Source of the DNA: Actinomycetes bacterium
GTDB lineage: Bacteria; Actinomycetota; Acidimicrobiia; Acidimicrobiales; Palsa-688
Direction: 5' to 3'
Assembly: GCA_021827225.1 (NCBI GenBank)
Contig: JAKAXG010000046.1
Span: 1 to 13,131 of the forward strand
DNA: 13,131 nucleotides
In this document: one piece after another, positions 1 to 6,275 of the stretch
Layout: the number at the start of each line of letters is the position of its first letter
How positions within the stretch are numbered: position 1 is the stretch's first letter
Made by a program: the position numbers and the translations under genes
The notes under the pieces: model-generated
What the model saw: only the letters and a program-made list of their open reading frames with translations
The model's database searches: none
Told to the model about the DNA's origin: nothing

Positions 1-1
1 G

Positions 2-1120
2 GGGGACTGCGAGACCGCCGACATCGAGGTCTTCCTCTCCGGTCGGTCGGCCCCCTCGGAGCGGGTGCACTTCGGCCTGGCCGACGTGCGCTGCCTGCCC
101 CAGGAGCGACGCCGGCGGGCCTTCCTGCGGGAGGACCGCCACTACGTCCCCACCCCGCTGCTGATGCGTCGGGTGATCCTGGCCACCCCGGCCGAGCCGG
201 TCGACCTGCTGACCCTCCGGGTCCACGGCGGCCAGGGGGCGGTGCAGGGCCCGGCCCGCACCGCCCTGGAGCGGCTCCGCCAGGGCGGCCGCCTCCTGTT
301 CGACCGCCCGCCTCCGGCCGGGTTCCTGCCCGACGGCGGGTTCCGGCCGCTGCACCCCTCGGGCCGGCTGTTCGAGAAGCTGACCGAGGGCCTGCCGGCG
401 GAGGCGACGGCCGCCCGGCCGGGCCCGGCCGACACGCTGGCCGCCCGCGACGAGCAGGCCCGGCTGGTCGAGTCGCACTACAACCTGGCCCGGTCGCTCG
501 CCCGGCGGTTCGCCCACCACGGGGAGATGGCCGACGACCTCGAGCAGGTCGCCCTGCTGGCCCTGGTCAAGGCGTCGGGCCGCTACAGCTCCGACCACGG
601 CTCGTCGTTCGCCACCTTCGCCACCGCCAGCATCATCGGCGAGATGAAGCGCCACTTCCGGGACAAGACCTGGATGCTGCGGGTGCCCCGTTCGCTGCAG
701 GAGACCTACCTGGCGGTCAAATCGGCCAAGGAGGAGCTGGGCCAGACGCTGGGCAGCTCCCCCACCGTCCAGCAGATCGCCGACTACCTGCGCATCTCCG
801 AGGAATCCGTGCTGAGCGCCATGGAGGCCGGTGACAGCTACTGGCCCGCCTCCCTGGACACCCCCCGGCGGGGCGACGAGGACTCGGTGACCGAGATCCC
901 GGTCACCGACGCCGGTTTCGATTCCTCGCTCGACCGCAGGCAGCTGCGCGAGTCGCTGCCTCAGCTGGAGCGCCGCGAGCAGCTCATCGTGAAGCGGTTG
1001 TACTTCGACGGCTGGACCCAGCGGCGGGTCGCCGAGGAGATCGGCGTCAGCCAGATGCAGGTGTCCCGGCTCATGGCCCGCACCCTCGCCAAGCTGCGGG
1101 AGGCCTTCGCCGAGGGCTGA
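2..1120 (+). CDS. Group-3 (SigB/SigF/SigG-type) RNA polymerase sigma factor with long N-terminal extension, 5' partial
   Basis: Directs RNA polymerase to stress or developmental promoters. The frame is open from base 2, so the true start probably lies outside the window. A GTG at 65 is possible but its nearest GGAG is only 3 bases away. Counting from that GTG, sigma region 2 spans about residues 130-205 (MADDLEQVALLALVKA, then FATFATASIIGEMKRHFRD). Region 3 spans about 210-265 (LGSSPTVQQIADYLRISEE). Region 4 spans about 300-351, with a helix-turn-helix at GWTQRRVAEEIGVSQMQVSR. FRDKTWMLRVPRSLQE is typical of the SigB/SigF/SigG group. Ordinary members are about 250-280 residues and begin near LVESHYNLARSLARRF. 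Here at least 125 further residues precede that, rich in R and P, which I cannot assign to a domain. They could be a fused regulatory domain, or the tail of another gene sharing the frame. The sigma assignment is secure; the N-terminus is not. Confidence 0.93.
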   Translation, partial: GDCETADIEVFLSGRSAPSERVHFGLADVRCLPQERRRRAFLREDRHYVPTPLLMRRVILATPAEPVDLLTLRVHGGQGAVQGPARTALERLRQGGRLLFDRPPPAGFLPDGGFRPLHPSGRLFEKLTEGLPAEATAARPGPADTLAARDEQARLVESHYNLARSLARRFAHHGEMADDLEQVALLALVKASGRYSSDHGSSFATFATASIIGEMKRHFRDKTWMLRVPRSLQETYLAVKSAKEELGQTLGSSPTVQQIADYLRISEESVLSAMEAGDSYWPASLDTPRRGDEDSVTEIPVTDAGFDSSLDRRQLRESLPQLERREQLIVKRLYFDGWTQRRVAEEIGVSQMQVSRLMARTLAKLREAFAEG

Positions 1121-1130
1121 CCAGTTCTGC

Positions 1131-1156
1131 GGTTGGCGGCCGGTCCGGGGGGGAAT
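1131..1156 (+). promoter_or_regulatory. SigB/SigF-type promoter for the DUF1360 gene
   Basis: GGTT (1131-1134), a 16-base spacer, then GGGAAT (1151-1156). This fits the actinobacterial SigB/SigF consensus GNNT-N14-16-GGGTA(C/T) apart from one -10 base. It lies 29 bases before the ATG at 1186, just after the sigma gene ends. The spacer carries CCGGTCCGG at the same offset as in the minus-strand promoter at 11109-11134. Predicted from sequence only. Confidence 0.5.
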
Positions 1157-1185
1157 CTACAGAACGCCCCCACCGGAGGACGAGC

Positions 1186-1722
1186 ATGACCCCACGCCCA
1201 GAACCTGACAGCCCCACTGCCGCGCCACTGCGCCGGCTGGAGGACCGCTACTCCCGGGGGGCGGAGCGCCCGCTGGGCTCCTACGCCGGGCTGTTGGGGA
1301 CCTACCTGTCGGCCGTGGTGGCGCTGGTGGCCACCGGGCGGGTGCGCCGGGTGCGGGTGCCGGAGCGCATACCAGCGGCGGACCTGGCACTCCTCACCGT
1401 CGGGGTGTTCCGGGCCAGCCGGCTGATCACCAAGGACTCGGTCACGGCGGTGGCCCGCGCCCCGTTCACCGAGTTCAAGGAGCCCGCCGGCCACGGCGAG
1501 GTCAACGAGGAGGTGGTCGGCACCGGCGCCCGTCACGCCGTCGGCGAGCTGGTCAGCTGCCCGTTCTGCATCTCGGTGTGGCTGGCCACGGTGGGCATGT
1601 TCGGGATGCTGGCCTTCCCCCGGGCCGCCCGGACCATCTGTTCGGTCCTGAGCGCGGTGGCCGGGGCGGACGCCCTTCAGTTCGTGTACTCGGCCCTGGG
1701 CCAGGCGGCGGAGGGCCACTAG
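1186..1722 (+). CDS. DUF1360 family membrane protein
   Basis: A 178-residue protein matching DUF1360 (PF07098, the family of Bacillus subtilis YngL), whose function is unknown. Hallmarks are VGVFRASRLITKDSVTAVAR, a charged stretch with PFTEFKEP, and GELVSCPFCISVW with paired Cys125 and Cys128 at the start of a hydrophobic helix. Hydrophobic segments near residues 38-50, 66-78, 125-145 and 150-165 suggest membrane association. GGAGGA at 1175-1180 sits 5 bases before the ATG and fixes the start. It follows the sigma gene on the same strand by 65 bases but appears to have its own SigB-type promoter. The Cys pair could be redox active or bind metal, which is inference. Confidence 0.88.
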   Translation: MTPRPEPDSPTAAPLRRLEDRYSRGAERPLGSYAGLLGTYLSAVVALVATGRVRRVRVPERIPAADLALLTVGVFRASRLITKDSVTAVARAPFTEFKEPAGHGEVNEEVVGTGARHAVGELVSCPFCISVWLATVGMFGMLAFPRAARTICSVLSAVAGADALQFVYSALGQAAEGH

Positions 1723-1751
1723 CCCACCCCTCCCCGGCCGACAGGGGTTGC

Positions 1752-2152
1752 TCAGCCGGCGGCCAGGAGGCGGCGGGCCCGATCCACCCGGTCCGGTATG
1801 GCGGCCCGCCGGGAGAGCGGCCAGGCGGCGAACAGGTCGTTGCGGGCCACCGTCGAGCGGCGGGCGGCCGGGTCCCGGCTCGGGGCCGGGAAGTGCACGG
1901 CCAGCACCTCGGGCGCGTACAGGGCCCGCCACCCGCCAGGCCCACATGTCCCAGGCCGACGACCCGGGCGTCGGGATACCGGTGCCGGACGGAGGCGGCG
2001 GTGCCGTCGCGGGAGCCGTTGTCGACCACGACCAGCGCCGGGCGTTCGGGCAGCCCGGCCAGCCGGTCCAGGGAACGGTGCAACTCCGCCCGGCGGTCGC
2101 GGGTGATGACCACGACCGCCAGCCGGGACCCCGGAACGGCCGGTCGGCTCAA
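1752..2152 (-). pseudogene. Family 2 glycosyltransferase remnant with internal deletion and frame change
   Basis: The N-terminal piece starts at a TTG (2152-2150) and reads LAVVVITRDRRAELHRSL, then ALVVVDNGSRDGTAASV, the classic nucleotide-sugar-binding start of a GT2 (GT-A fold) enzyme. Homology in that frame stops near 1950. In another minus frame the sequence then reads GGWRALYAPEVLAVHFPAPS, followed by TVARNDLFAAWPLSRRA, to a TGA at 1754-1752. That resembles the C-terminal end of actinobacterial GT2 proteins, where a His-Pro-Ser motif is followed by RNxLWxAWLRRP. The acceptor-binding middle, roughly 150 residues in relatives, is missing. The TTG overlaps the TGA of the tandem hemerythrin gene (TTGA), so the two were probably one operon before decay. 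An artificial reading with no enzyme function is unlikely, because both ends match the family in order. Confidence 0.72.
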
Positions 2153-3300
2153 CGGCGACCGGAGACGGCGTCGCGGGTGCGGTCCAGCGGCCGTGCGACC
2201 AGGCGGGAGATCCGCGCCCCCATGCCGGCCCCGGCGGCGTGGGGGTGCGGGCGGGTCGGCGCCTTGGCCCGGGCGGTCTGCAGCCGGTCGGCCAGCCCGG
2301 CGAGTTCCTGGCGGCTGAGATGGGCCCGCAGGGCGGGGAGCACCGAGCCCTCCTCCTCGGCGATGTGGGTGCGGACCAGGGGCACCAGCCGCTTCAGTTC
2401 GTCCCGGCGGAACCGGTCGTGCTCCGGCCGGCGGTCTATCTCGACCAGGACCCTGGCGATGTCACCGTGCTCGGCCATCCAGTGCGGGTAGCGGGCGTTG
2501 CCGTTCTGCAGGCGCCGGCGGGCCAGGGGGTACAGGTGCTCCCTCTCGATGGCATCGTGGATGGACAGCTGCCGGACCAGGTCGGCGACCAGGGCGGCGT
2601 CGGGCCACTCTGCCTCCTCCACCCGGCGCAGCAGCTGCTCGATGCGGGCGTGCTCGGCGGTGAGGAATTCGACCGGGTCGGCGGTCCGTCCGGCCGCCTG
2701 CGCCCCTTCGCCACCCTCGCCACCCTCGGAGGCGAGGGGGCCGCCGAGGCGGCGCGACCTGCCGGTCAGCCGGTCCATCAGCCGGTCACCGGCGGACGCC
2801 GCCGCTCCCACAGTCGACAGCCCGAGGGCGCCGTCGGGGCCGTTGGGGTGGGGGCGGGTCGGCGCGACCCGCTTGGCGGCCAGGAACTGCCGGCCCAGGA
2901 GCCGGCTGCCCACCGGGCCCGTGGCCCGGCGCAGGGCCGGCCACACCTCCTGCTCCTCGAAGGCGATGTGGCGGCGCATCAGGGCGGCCGCCTCCCCGAT
3001 CATGGAGTCGACGTGCTGGTTGGCCCGCTCCCAGCGCAGGGTGTCGAGCAGGGCCTTGCCCTCCCCCTCCTGGCGGTGGCCCTCGTCGCTGAGCGCCCGG
3101 CCGCGGGACAGGCGCCGGCGGACGGCCGGCCAGAACACCATCTCCTCGGCGGCCTCGTGGCGGGACTCGGCGGCGATCAGCCGGTCCACGAGCAGCCGGC
3201 GGGCCGGCTCGTCGAAGCTGTCCCCCGAGCCGACCAGTTGGTCGAGGAGGGCGGTCACCTCCCGGTGGTCGGCCTCCAGCAGCGAATAGATGGTGGGCAC
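2149..3300 (-). CDS. Tandem (two-domain) hemerythrin HHE protein
   Basis: A 383-residue cytoplasmic protein with two hemerythrin-like four-helix domains, expected to bind non-haem di-iron centres for O2, NO or iron sensing or storage. Domain 1 (about 1-145) carries DH12, RH48EAAEE, H75 and RRH111IAFEEQE. Domain 2 (about 210-330) carries AEHARIEQ, IHDAIEREH, AEHGDI and THIAEEE. Each is followed by an APTRPHP motif, the second leading into a basic tail. A Gly/Glu-rich linker (EGGEGGEG) separates them. Most actinobacterial relatives have one domain, as does the gene at 5185-5730, so this looks like a duplication or fusion. The GTG start at 3300 places the first iron ligand at residue 12, as is usual. 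No good ribosome-binding site is seen; a GGGTAG 9 bases upstream might give a leaderless message. It ends in a 4-base overlap with the GT2 remnant. Confidence 0.9.
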   Translation of the reverse strand: MPTIYSLLEADHREVTALLDQLVGSGDSFDEPARRLLVDRLIAAESRHEAAEEMVFWPAVRRRLSRGRALSDEGHRQEGEGKALLDTLRWERANQHVDSMIGEAAALMRRHIAFEEQEVWPALRRATGPVGSRLLGRQFLAAKRVAPTRPHPNGPDGALGLSTVGAAASAGDRLMDRLTGRSRRLGGPLASEGGEGGEGAQAAGRTADPVEFLTAEHARIEQLLRRVEEAEWPDAALVADLVRQLSIHDAIEREHLYPLARRRLQNGNARYPHWMAEHGDIARVLVEIDRRPEHDRFRRDELKRLVPLVRTHIAEEEGSVLPALRAHLSRQELAGLADRLQTARAKAPTRPHPHAAGAGMGARISRLVARPLDRTRDAVSGRR

Positions 3301-3376
3301 GGTCGCGTTCTACCCACCTGCGTCGGGCCCTCGACGGACAGTTCTGGCTGCCCGCCGCCGGGACGGCTGCCCGCTG

Positions 3377-3808
3377 ATGGTACGGCGGTCGGGCGGGACC
3401 GTCGTGGCCGCCGGCGGCTGCTTCGACCTGCTCCACGCCGGGCACGTGGCGCTGCTGCAGGCCGCCCGCCGGCTGGCGGACTGCCTGATCGTCTGCATCA
3501 ACTCCGACCGCTCCGTCCGCCGCCTGAAGGGGGCCGGCCGGCCCCTCAACACCGAGGCCGACCGGGCGGCCACCCTCTCCGCCCTCGACTGCGTCGACGC
3601 CGTCGAGATATTCGACGAGGACACACCCGAGCAGGTCATCCGCCGCGTCCAGCCGGAGATATGGGTGAAGGGCAGGGACTACGACGCCCGGTCCCTCCCC
3701 GAGGCCGCCACCCTGGCCGAGTGGGGCGGCCAGGCGGTCGTTCTCCCCTATCTCGCCAGGCGGTCCACCACCAGCCTGCTGCAGCGGGCCAGCTCACCGG
3801 CGAGTTGA
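3377..3808 (+). CDS. rfaE2: D-glycero-beta-D-manno-heptose 1-phosphate adenylyltransferase (single-domain RfaE2/HldE-C)
   Basis: A 143-residue cytidylyltransferase-like nucleotidyltransferase. The family transfers AMP from ATP to heptose 1-phosphate, giving ADP-heptose (or a related nucleotide sugar) for surface glycans. The signature GGCFDLLHAGHVALLQ lies at residues 13-28 with the catalytic HAGH at 20-23. INSDRSVRRLKGAGRP follows at 41-56, WVKGRDY at 96-102 and the terminal RSTT at 129-132, so the enzyme looks complete. It lacks the ribokinase-like N-terminal half of Gram-negative HldE, as is usual in actinobacteria. ATG 3377 is the best-placed start but has no strong ribosome-binding site. 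The genes expected downstream are broken (3816-4109), so its product may have no local use. Related glycerol-phosphate cytidylyltransferases share the fold, but RfaE2 fits the C-terminal motifs better. Confidence 0.85.
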   Translation: MVRRSGGTVVAAGGCFDLLHAGHVALLQAARRLADCLIVCINSDRSVRRLKGAGRPLNTEADRAATLSALDCVDAVEIFDEDTPEQVIRRVQPEIWVKGRDYDARSLPEAATLAEWGGQAVVLPYLARRSTTSLLQRASSPAS

Positions 3809-3815
3809 CCGACCG

Positions 3816-3953
3816 GAAGCCTTCACCGGGGCCGACCGGTCGTCCCGGGCCGCCGGCCGGGCGCGCCCCGCGGGCCTGCTGGACATCACCGTCGCCGACG
3901 TGCTCGCCGCTTTGGCCCGCCTCCCCCAACGGCCCGCCCTCGCCCATGCCTGA
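3816..3953 (+). pseudogene. Possible C-terminal remnant of a family 9 (heptosyltransferase-like) glycosyltransferase
   Basis: This stretch lies in a different frame from the rfaE2-like gene and ends at TGA 3951-3953. Its end reads GLLDITVADVLAALARLPQR. From memory of actinobacterial gene clusters, GT9 enzymes next to rfaE2 and GT2 genes end in a similar way (GLLxITVDEVLAAL). There is no start codon or N-terminal domain here, so at most the tail survives. The TGA overlaps the ATG of the GT2 remnant by 8 bases, an arrangement typical of a once-intact operon. The match is short and could be chance. Confidence 0.3.
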
Positions 3954-4109
3954 GGGGCGGGTGACCGTGGTGGTCATCACCCGTAACCGCCGGGAAGAGC
4001 TGGTCACACCCTGCGACGACTGGCCGGCCTTCCCGAGCGTCCCCCCACGATCGTGGCCGACAACGGCTGCGCCGACGGCACCGCAGCCATGCTGCGCCGG
4101 GACTACCCC
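3946..4109 (+). pseudogene. Frameshifted, truncated family 2 glycosyltransferase fragment
   Basis: From ATG 3946 it reads RVTVVVITRNRREELV. A frameshift at about 4002-4005 then moves the match to another frame: HTLRRLAGLPERPP, then TIVADNGCADGTAAMLRRDY. Together these form the N-terminal 55 or so residues of a GT2 enzyme, including the DNG motif. Similarity stops near 4109, and nothing like a GT2 body or C-terminus follows before the converging hydrolase gene. It closely resembles the N-terminal piece of the minus-strand remnant at 1752-2152 (RLAGLPERP and DNGxxDGTAA occur in both), so the two are paralogues or copies. A single-base sequencing error could explain the frameshift but not the truncation. 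Confidence 0.7.
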
Positions 4110-4193
4110 TTAGTACACCCGGATGCGCCGGCTGGATCCCGCCCAGCTCGGCTCGGGCACCCGGCGCTGCGTGTCCTGACCGCGACCCGCCGA

Positions 4194-5192
4194 TCAGGCC
4201 GACGCCACCTCGAGGCAGGCCTGGCGCAGAGCGGACAGGAACCGCTCCTTCGGCAGTCCCCCGGCCACGGAAAAATGCCCACCCTCTATGCAACGTACGG
4301 TGGCATCGGGTATGGCCCGGGCCAGCCGGAACTGGCGGATCGGCGGCACGACCTGGTCGTTGGTGCACACGATGACCGAGGTGGGGACGTCGACCTGGCC
4401 GATCCAGCCGGAGGAGTTGAACTCGCCGAGGGCGGCGGCGGCCTGGAGTATGGAGCGGGGGTCGTGGCCCGCCAGCTCCTCGACGGCCCACTTCAGGTCG
4501 CGGGCCGGGCCGGGCAGGGGGACGGGCAGGGACCGCACCAGCGACCCCACACCGCGGATCAGCGTCTCGGGAAGCACTACCGGTGAGGAGCCGGCCACGC
4601 CCAGGCCGGCGAAGGCCAGCTTCTCACCCGGCGAGCCCCGGAAGTTGCGGCTGGTCGCGCAGAACACCAGGCCGCCCACCAGGTCACGGTGGCGGCGCCA
4701 CACGAGGGAGGCGATGGGCCCGCCCATCGAGTAGCCGGCCACGATCGGCCGCTCCAGCCCGAGGGCGTCGACCGCTGCCGCCACGTCGTCGGCGCAGTCC
4801 TCCAAGCTGAACCTCCGGGTCCGTATGCCCCGGCCGTGACCGCGGTGGTCGATGGTGATCATCCGGAACTGGTCACGGAGGACGTACTGGGCGCCGGCCC
4901 AGTTCAAGCCGCCCGTCGCTCCCAGGCCGTGCAGCATGACCACCGCCGGCGCGCCTTCCGGGCCGGATTCCTCCCGGATCCACGTCCGGCCCCGCGATCC
5001 CAGGTCCAGCCAGCGTCCGGCGGGCGCGTTGGTCGATCGGGGCGCCCGTTCGCCCTCCGGGACGACGCGCATCGGCCGCCGGGGCGGAGTGACCGGCGCA
5101 GGAGGCGCGAGGAAGGGCCGGCCGGCGGCCAGCCTGGAGCCTTCAGTGCCGGCCGCCACCGACGGCCGGGAGGAACGGGCGGGCCTAACCAT
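4194..5192 (-). CDS. Alpha/beta hydrolase
   Basis: A 332-residue alpha/beta-hydrolase-fold protein of unknown substrate. The oxyanion-hole motif is HGLG at residues 88-91. The nucleophile elbow GYSMGG gives Ser155, the acid is probably Asp279 (CTNDQVVP), and the catalytic His is His306 (EGGHFSV). DHRGHG at 115-120 is typical of the esterase/lactonase/haloperoxidase-like branch. ATG 5192 overlaps the TAG of the upstream hemerythrin gene by 8 bases, implying co-transcription and translational coupling. However, the first 60 or so residues are Pro/Arg-rich and precede the fold, so a start at Met41 is also possible. Neither start has a clear ribosome-binding site. No signal peptide is obvious. 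The coupling to a di-iron protein is unexplained. Confidence 0.88.
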   Translation of the reverse strand: MVRPARSSRPSVAAGTEGSRLAAGRPFLAPPAPVTPPRRPMRVVPEGERAPRSTNAPAGRWLDLGSRGRTWIREESGPEGAPAVVMLHGLGATGGLNWAGAQYVLRDQFRMITIDHRGHGRGIRTRRFSLEDCADDVAAAVDALGLERPIVAGYSMGGPIASLVWRRHRDLVGGLVFCATSRNFRGSPGEKLAFAGLGVAGSSPVVLPETLIRGVGSLVRSLPVPLPGPARDLKWAVEELAGHDPRSILQAAAALGEFNSSGWIGQVDVPTSVIVCTNDQVVPPIRQFRLARAIPDATVRCIEGGHFSVAGGLPKERFLSALRQACLEVASA

Positions 5193-5730
5193 GGCCGAGG
5201 GCGTCCCGCATGCGATCGAACAGGGCGGCCACCGGGCCGGCCAGGCGGTTACCCGGTGGGGTGTCGGGTGCCGACGGGTGAGGATGGGTCGGCGCCGAGG
5301 CCCGGGCGGAGACGTACCGGCCGCCCAGGTGGGAGCGGGCCCCCTCCGCGAGGCCCTCCAGGAGCGGGAAGACGTGCTTCTCCTCCAGGCCGGCGTGCTC
5401 CAGCACCGACTTCTGGAGCTGGGCGAAGGTGGTGAGGAACTCGGTGGTGTCGCAGCGGAACCTCTCCAACTCGCTCAGACGCGATTCCGCCTCGGCCTGT
5501 TCGGCGATCCTGGCGTCGGCGACGGGGGCGCCGCCGGGCAGATCCCGAAGCGCCGGGTACAGGACCATCTCCTCGGCCATCTCATGACGAACCAGCAGTT
5601 CGGTCAGTTCCCGGAAGGCGGCCGGCCGGCCGGCATCGTCGGCCCGCTGGACCGCGGCCAGGTGCTCCTCGATGCTTTCGTGATCCTTTTTCAAGGCAGT
5701 CACGATGTCGGTTGAATCTGCGGCAGCCAT
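5185..5730 (-). CDS. Single-domain hemerythrin HHE protein
   Basis: A 181-residue hemerythrin-like protein, first gene of a pair with the alpha/beta hydrolase. Candidate iron ligands are His17 (KKDHESIEEH), His49 with Glu53 (RHEMAEE), His112 (LEHAGLEEKH), Glu116 and His119. A Pro-rich tail with APTHPHP at 146-152 leads to a short basic amphipathic end. The same APTxPHP motif closes both domains of the protein at 2149-3300, so the two genes belong to one subfamily. ATG 5730 is chosen because GGAAG lies 7 bases upstream and ligand spacing then fits the family; the frame continues open to 5979 but reads as non-coding sequence. Oxygen, NO or redox sensing, or iron binding, is the family expectation; which applies cannot be told from sequence. 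Confidence 0.9.
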   Translation of the reverse strand: MAAADSTDIVTALKKDHESIEEHLAAVQRADDAGRPAAFRELTELLVRHEMAEEMVLYPALRDLPGGAPVADARIAEQAEAESRLSELERFRCDTTEFLTTFAQLQKSVLEHAGLEEKHVFPLLEGLAEGARSHLGGRYVSARASAPTHPHPSAPDTPPGNRLAGPVAALFDRMRDALGHG

Positions 5731-5740
5731 GCCATTACTT

Positions 5741-5802
5741 CCAATCGGTATGGTCCAGCGGTTCCTGGAGGGCGCTCTTGCCGGTTCCGATACCCAATCG
5801 GT
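5741..5802 (-). promoter_or_regulatory. Direct repeat and palindrome upstream of the hemerythrin gene
   Basis: The minus strand carries ACCGATTGG twice (forward 5741-5749 and 5794-5802). The upstream copy is part of the interrupted palindrome CCGAT-N5-ATCGG (5787-5801), which contains GGGTAT on the minus strand (forward 5790-5795), like a SigB-type -10 element. No good -35 is found at the right spacing. The proximal copy lies about 10-20 bases before the start codon. This could be an operator overlapping a promoter; no binding protein can be named. Confidence 0.3.
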
Positions 5803-5890
5803 CCTTTCGGTGCGCCCAAAGTTCAGAAAAAAGGGATTACTGATTCGGGCCCACGCTGCCAGACGGTAGTCGGCCGGCGCGGCCGGAGCG

Positions 5891-5919
5891 GGGATTCCTA
5901 CGGCGAAGCGCCGAATCCC
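5891..5919. other. Interrupted hairpin in the divergent intergenic region
   Basis: GGGATTC (5891-5897) pairs with GAATCCC (5913-5919), and GGCG (5902-5905) with CGCC (5909-5912) around an AAG loop, with a 4-base bulge. It lies in the 534-base gap between the minus hemerythrin gene and the plus envelope operon. There is no T-tract, so it is not a typical terminator. It could be a protein-binding inverted repeat, part of a small RNA, or chance in GC-rich DNA. Confidence 0.3.
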
Positions 5920-6035
5920 TCTCCCGCCCCTGCGGAGTCCGACCGAGCCGGGCCCAGCGGGCTCCTCGACGCGATCCAAACAGCGACAATCGCGGCGATG
6001 GCCCCGGGCCTCTGAAGGGTGAGCATTTTGAACAT
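5898..6035 (-). CDS. Possible 45-residue small membrane protein
   Basis: From ATG 6035 this reads a short basic start, a hydrophobic stretch (GAIAAIVAVWIAS) and a polar Gly/Ala-rich tail. GGGAG lies 9 bases upstream of the ATG on the minus strand, a plausible ribosome-binding site. Against it, the codon third positions are noticeably less GC-rich than in neighbouring genes, it overlaps the hairpin at 5891-5919, and I recognise no family. It points towards the hemerythrin gene. Apart from this, the repeats and hairpin listed separately, and the promoter near 6159, I see nothing else in the 5731-6233 gap. Confidence 0.18.
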   Translation of the reverse strand: MFKMLTLQRPGAIAAIVAVWIASRSPLGPARSDSAGAGEGFGASP

Positions 6036-6158
6036 CGGTGCTACTCCCACCGCTCTGCCCCGGACGAGGCGCGGCCTGCCCATCCGTGACTTTTCGCTGT
6101 TAATACTTCCAAAGGCGGCATACCCGCAGGGCGGCCCGGCCAAACCGGGGCCGGCCAC

Positions 6159-6185
6159 CGTTCGGCGGGGCCCTCAACGGGGTAG
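6159..6185 (+). promoter_or_regulatory. SigB/SigF-type promoter for the envelope operon
   Basis: CGTT (6159-6162), a 17-base spacer, then GGGTAG (6180-6185). Read as GTTCGG-N14-GGGTAG it fits the general-stress sigma consensus well. It would give a leader of about 70 bases before the GTG at 6265, containing the 13-codon ORF at 6234-6275. Confidence 0.5.
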
Positions 6186-6233
6186 CTCCAATGGTGAACC
6201 AGACGACGGCGGACGAAAGGAGAACCGAGGACA

Positions 6234-6275
6234 ATGCGTCAAGGGCAACGGGAAGGAGGTTCCCGTGACGAGTGA
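6234..6275 (+). CDS. Possible 13-residue upstream ORF overlapping the holin-like gene
   Basis: ATG 6234 opens a 13-codon frame (MRQGQREGGSRDE) ending at TGA 6273-6275, 11 bases inside the next gene. AAAGGAG at 6216-6222 and GAGG at 6227-6230 precede it. The Shine-Dalgarno of the holin-like gene (AAGGAGG, 6253-6259) lies inside this frame, so its translation could open or occlude that site. It may be a coupling peptide or chance. Confidence 0.25.
   Translation: MRQGQREGGSRDE

Noticed and set aside
1726..1748. Weak inverted repeat (ACCCCT / AGGGGT) between the DUF1360 gene and the converging GT2 remnant, as a terminator.
   Set aside because: Only 6 base pairs around an 11-base loop with no T-tract; not distinguishable from chance.
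2239..4113. A 624-codon open frame on the plus strand opposite the tandem hemerythrin gene.
   Set aside because: It is Gly/Pro/Arg-rich with no domain and lies antisense to a gene with clear motifs; long shadow frames are expected at this GC content. Only its last part coincides with the GT2 remnant.
4110..4193. Continuation of the GT2 fragment, or a short ORF (MRRLDPAQLGSGTRRCVS).
   Set aside because: No frame shows GT2-like sequence after 4109, and the 18-residue ORF has no ribosome-binding site or recognisable similarity.
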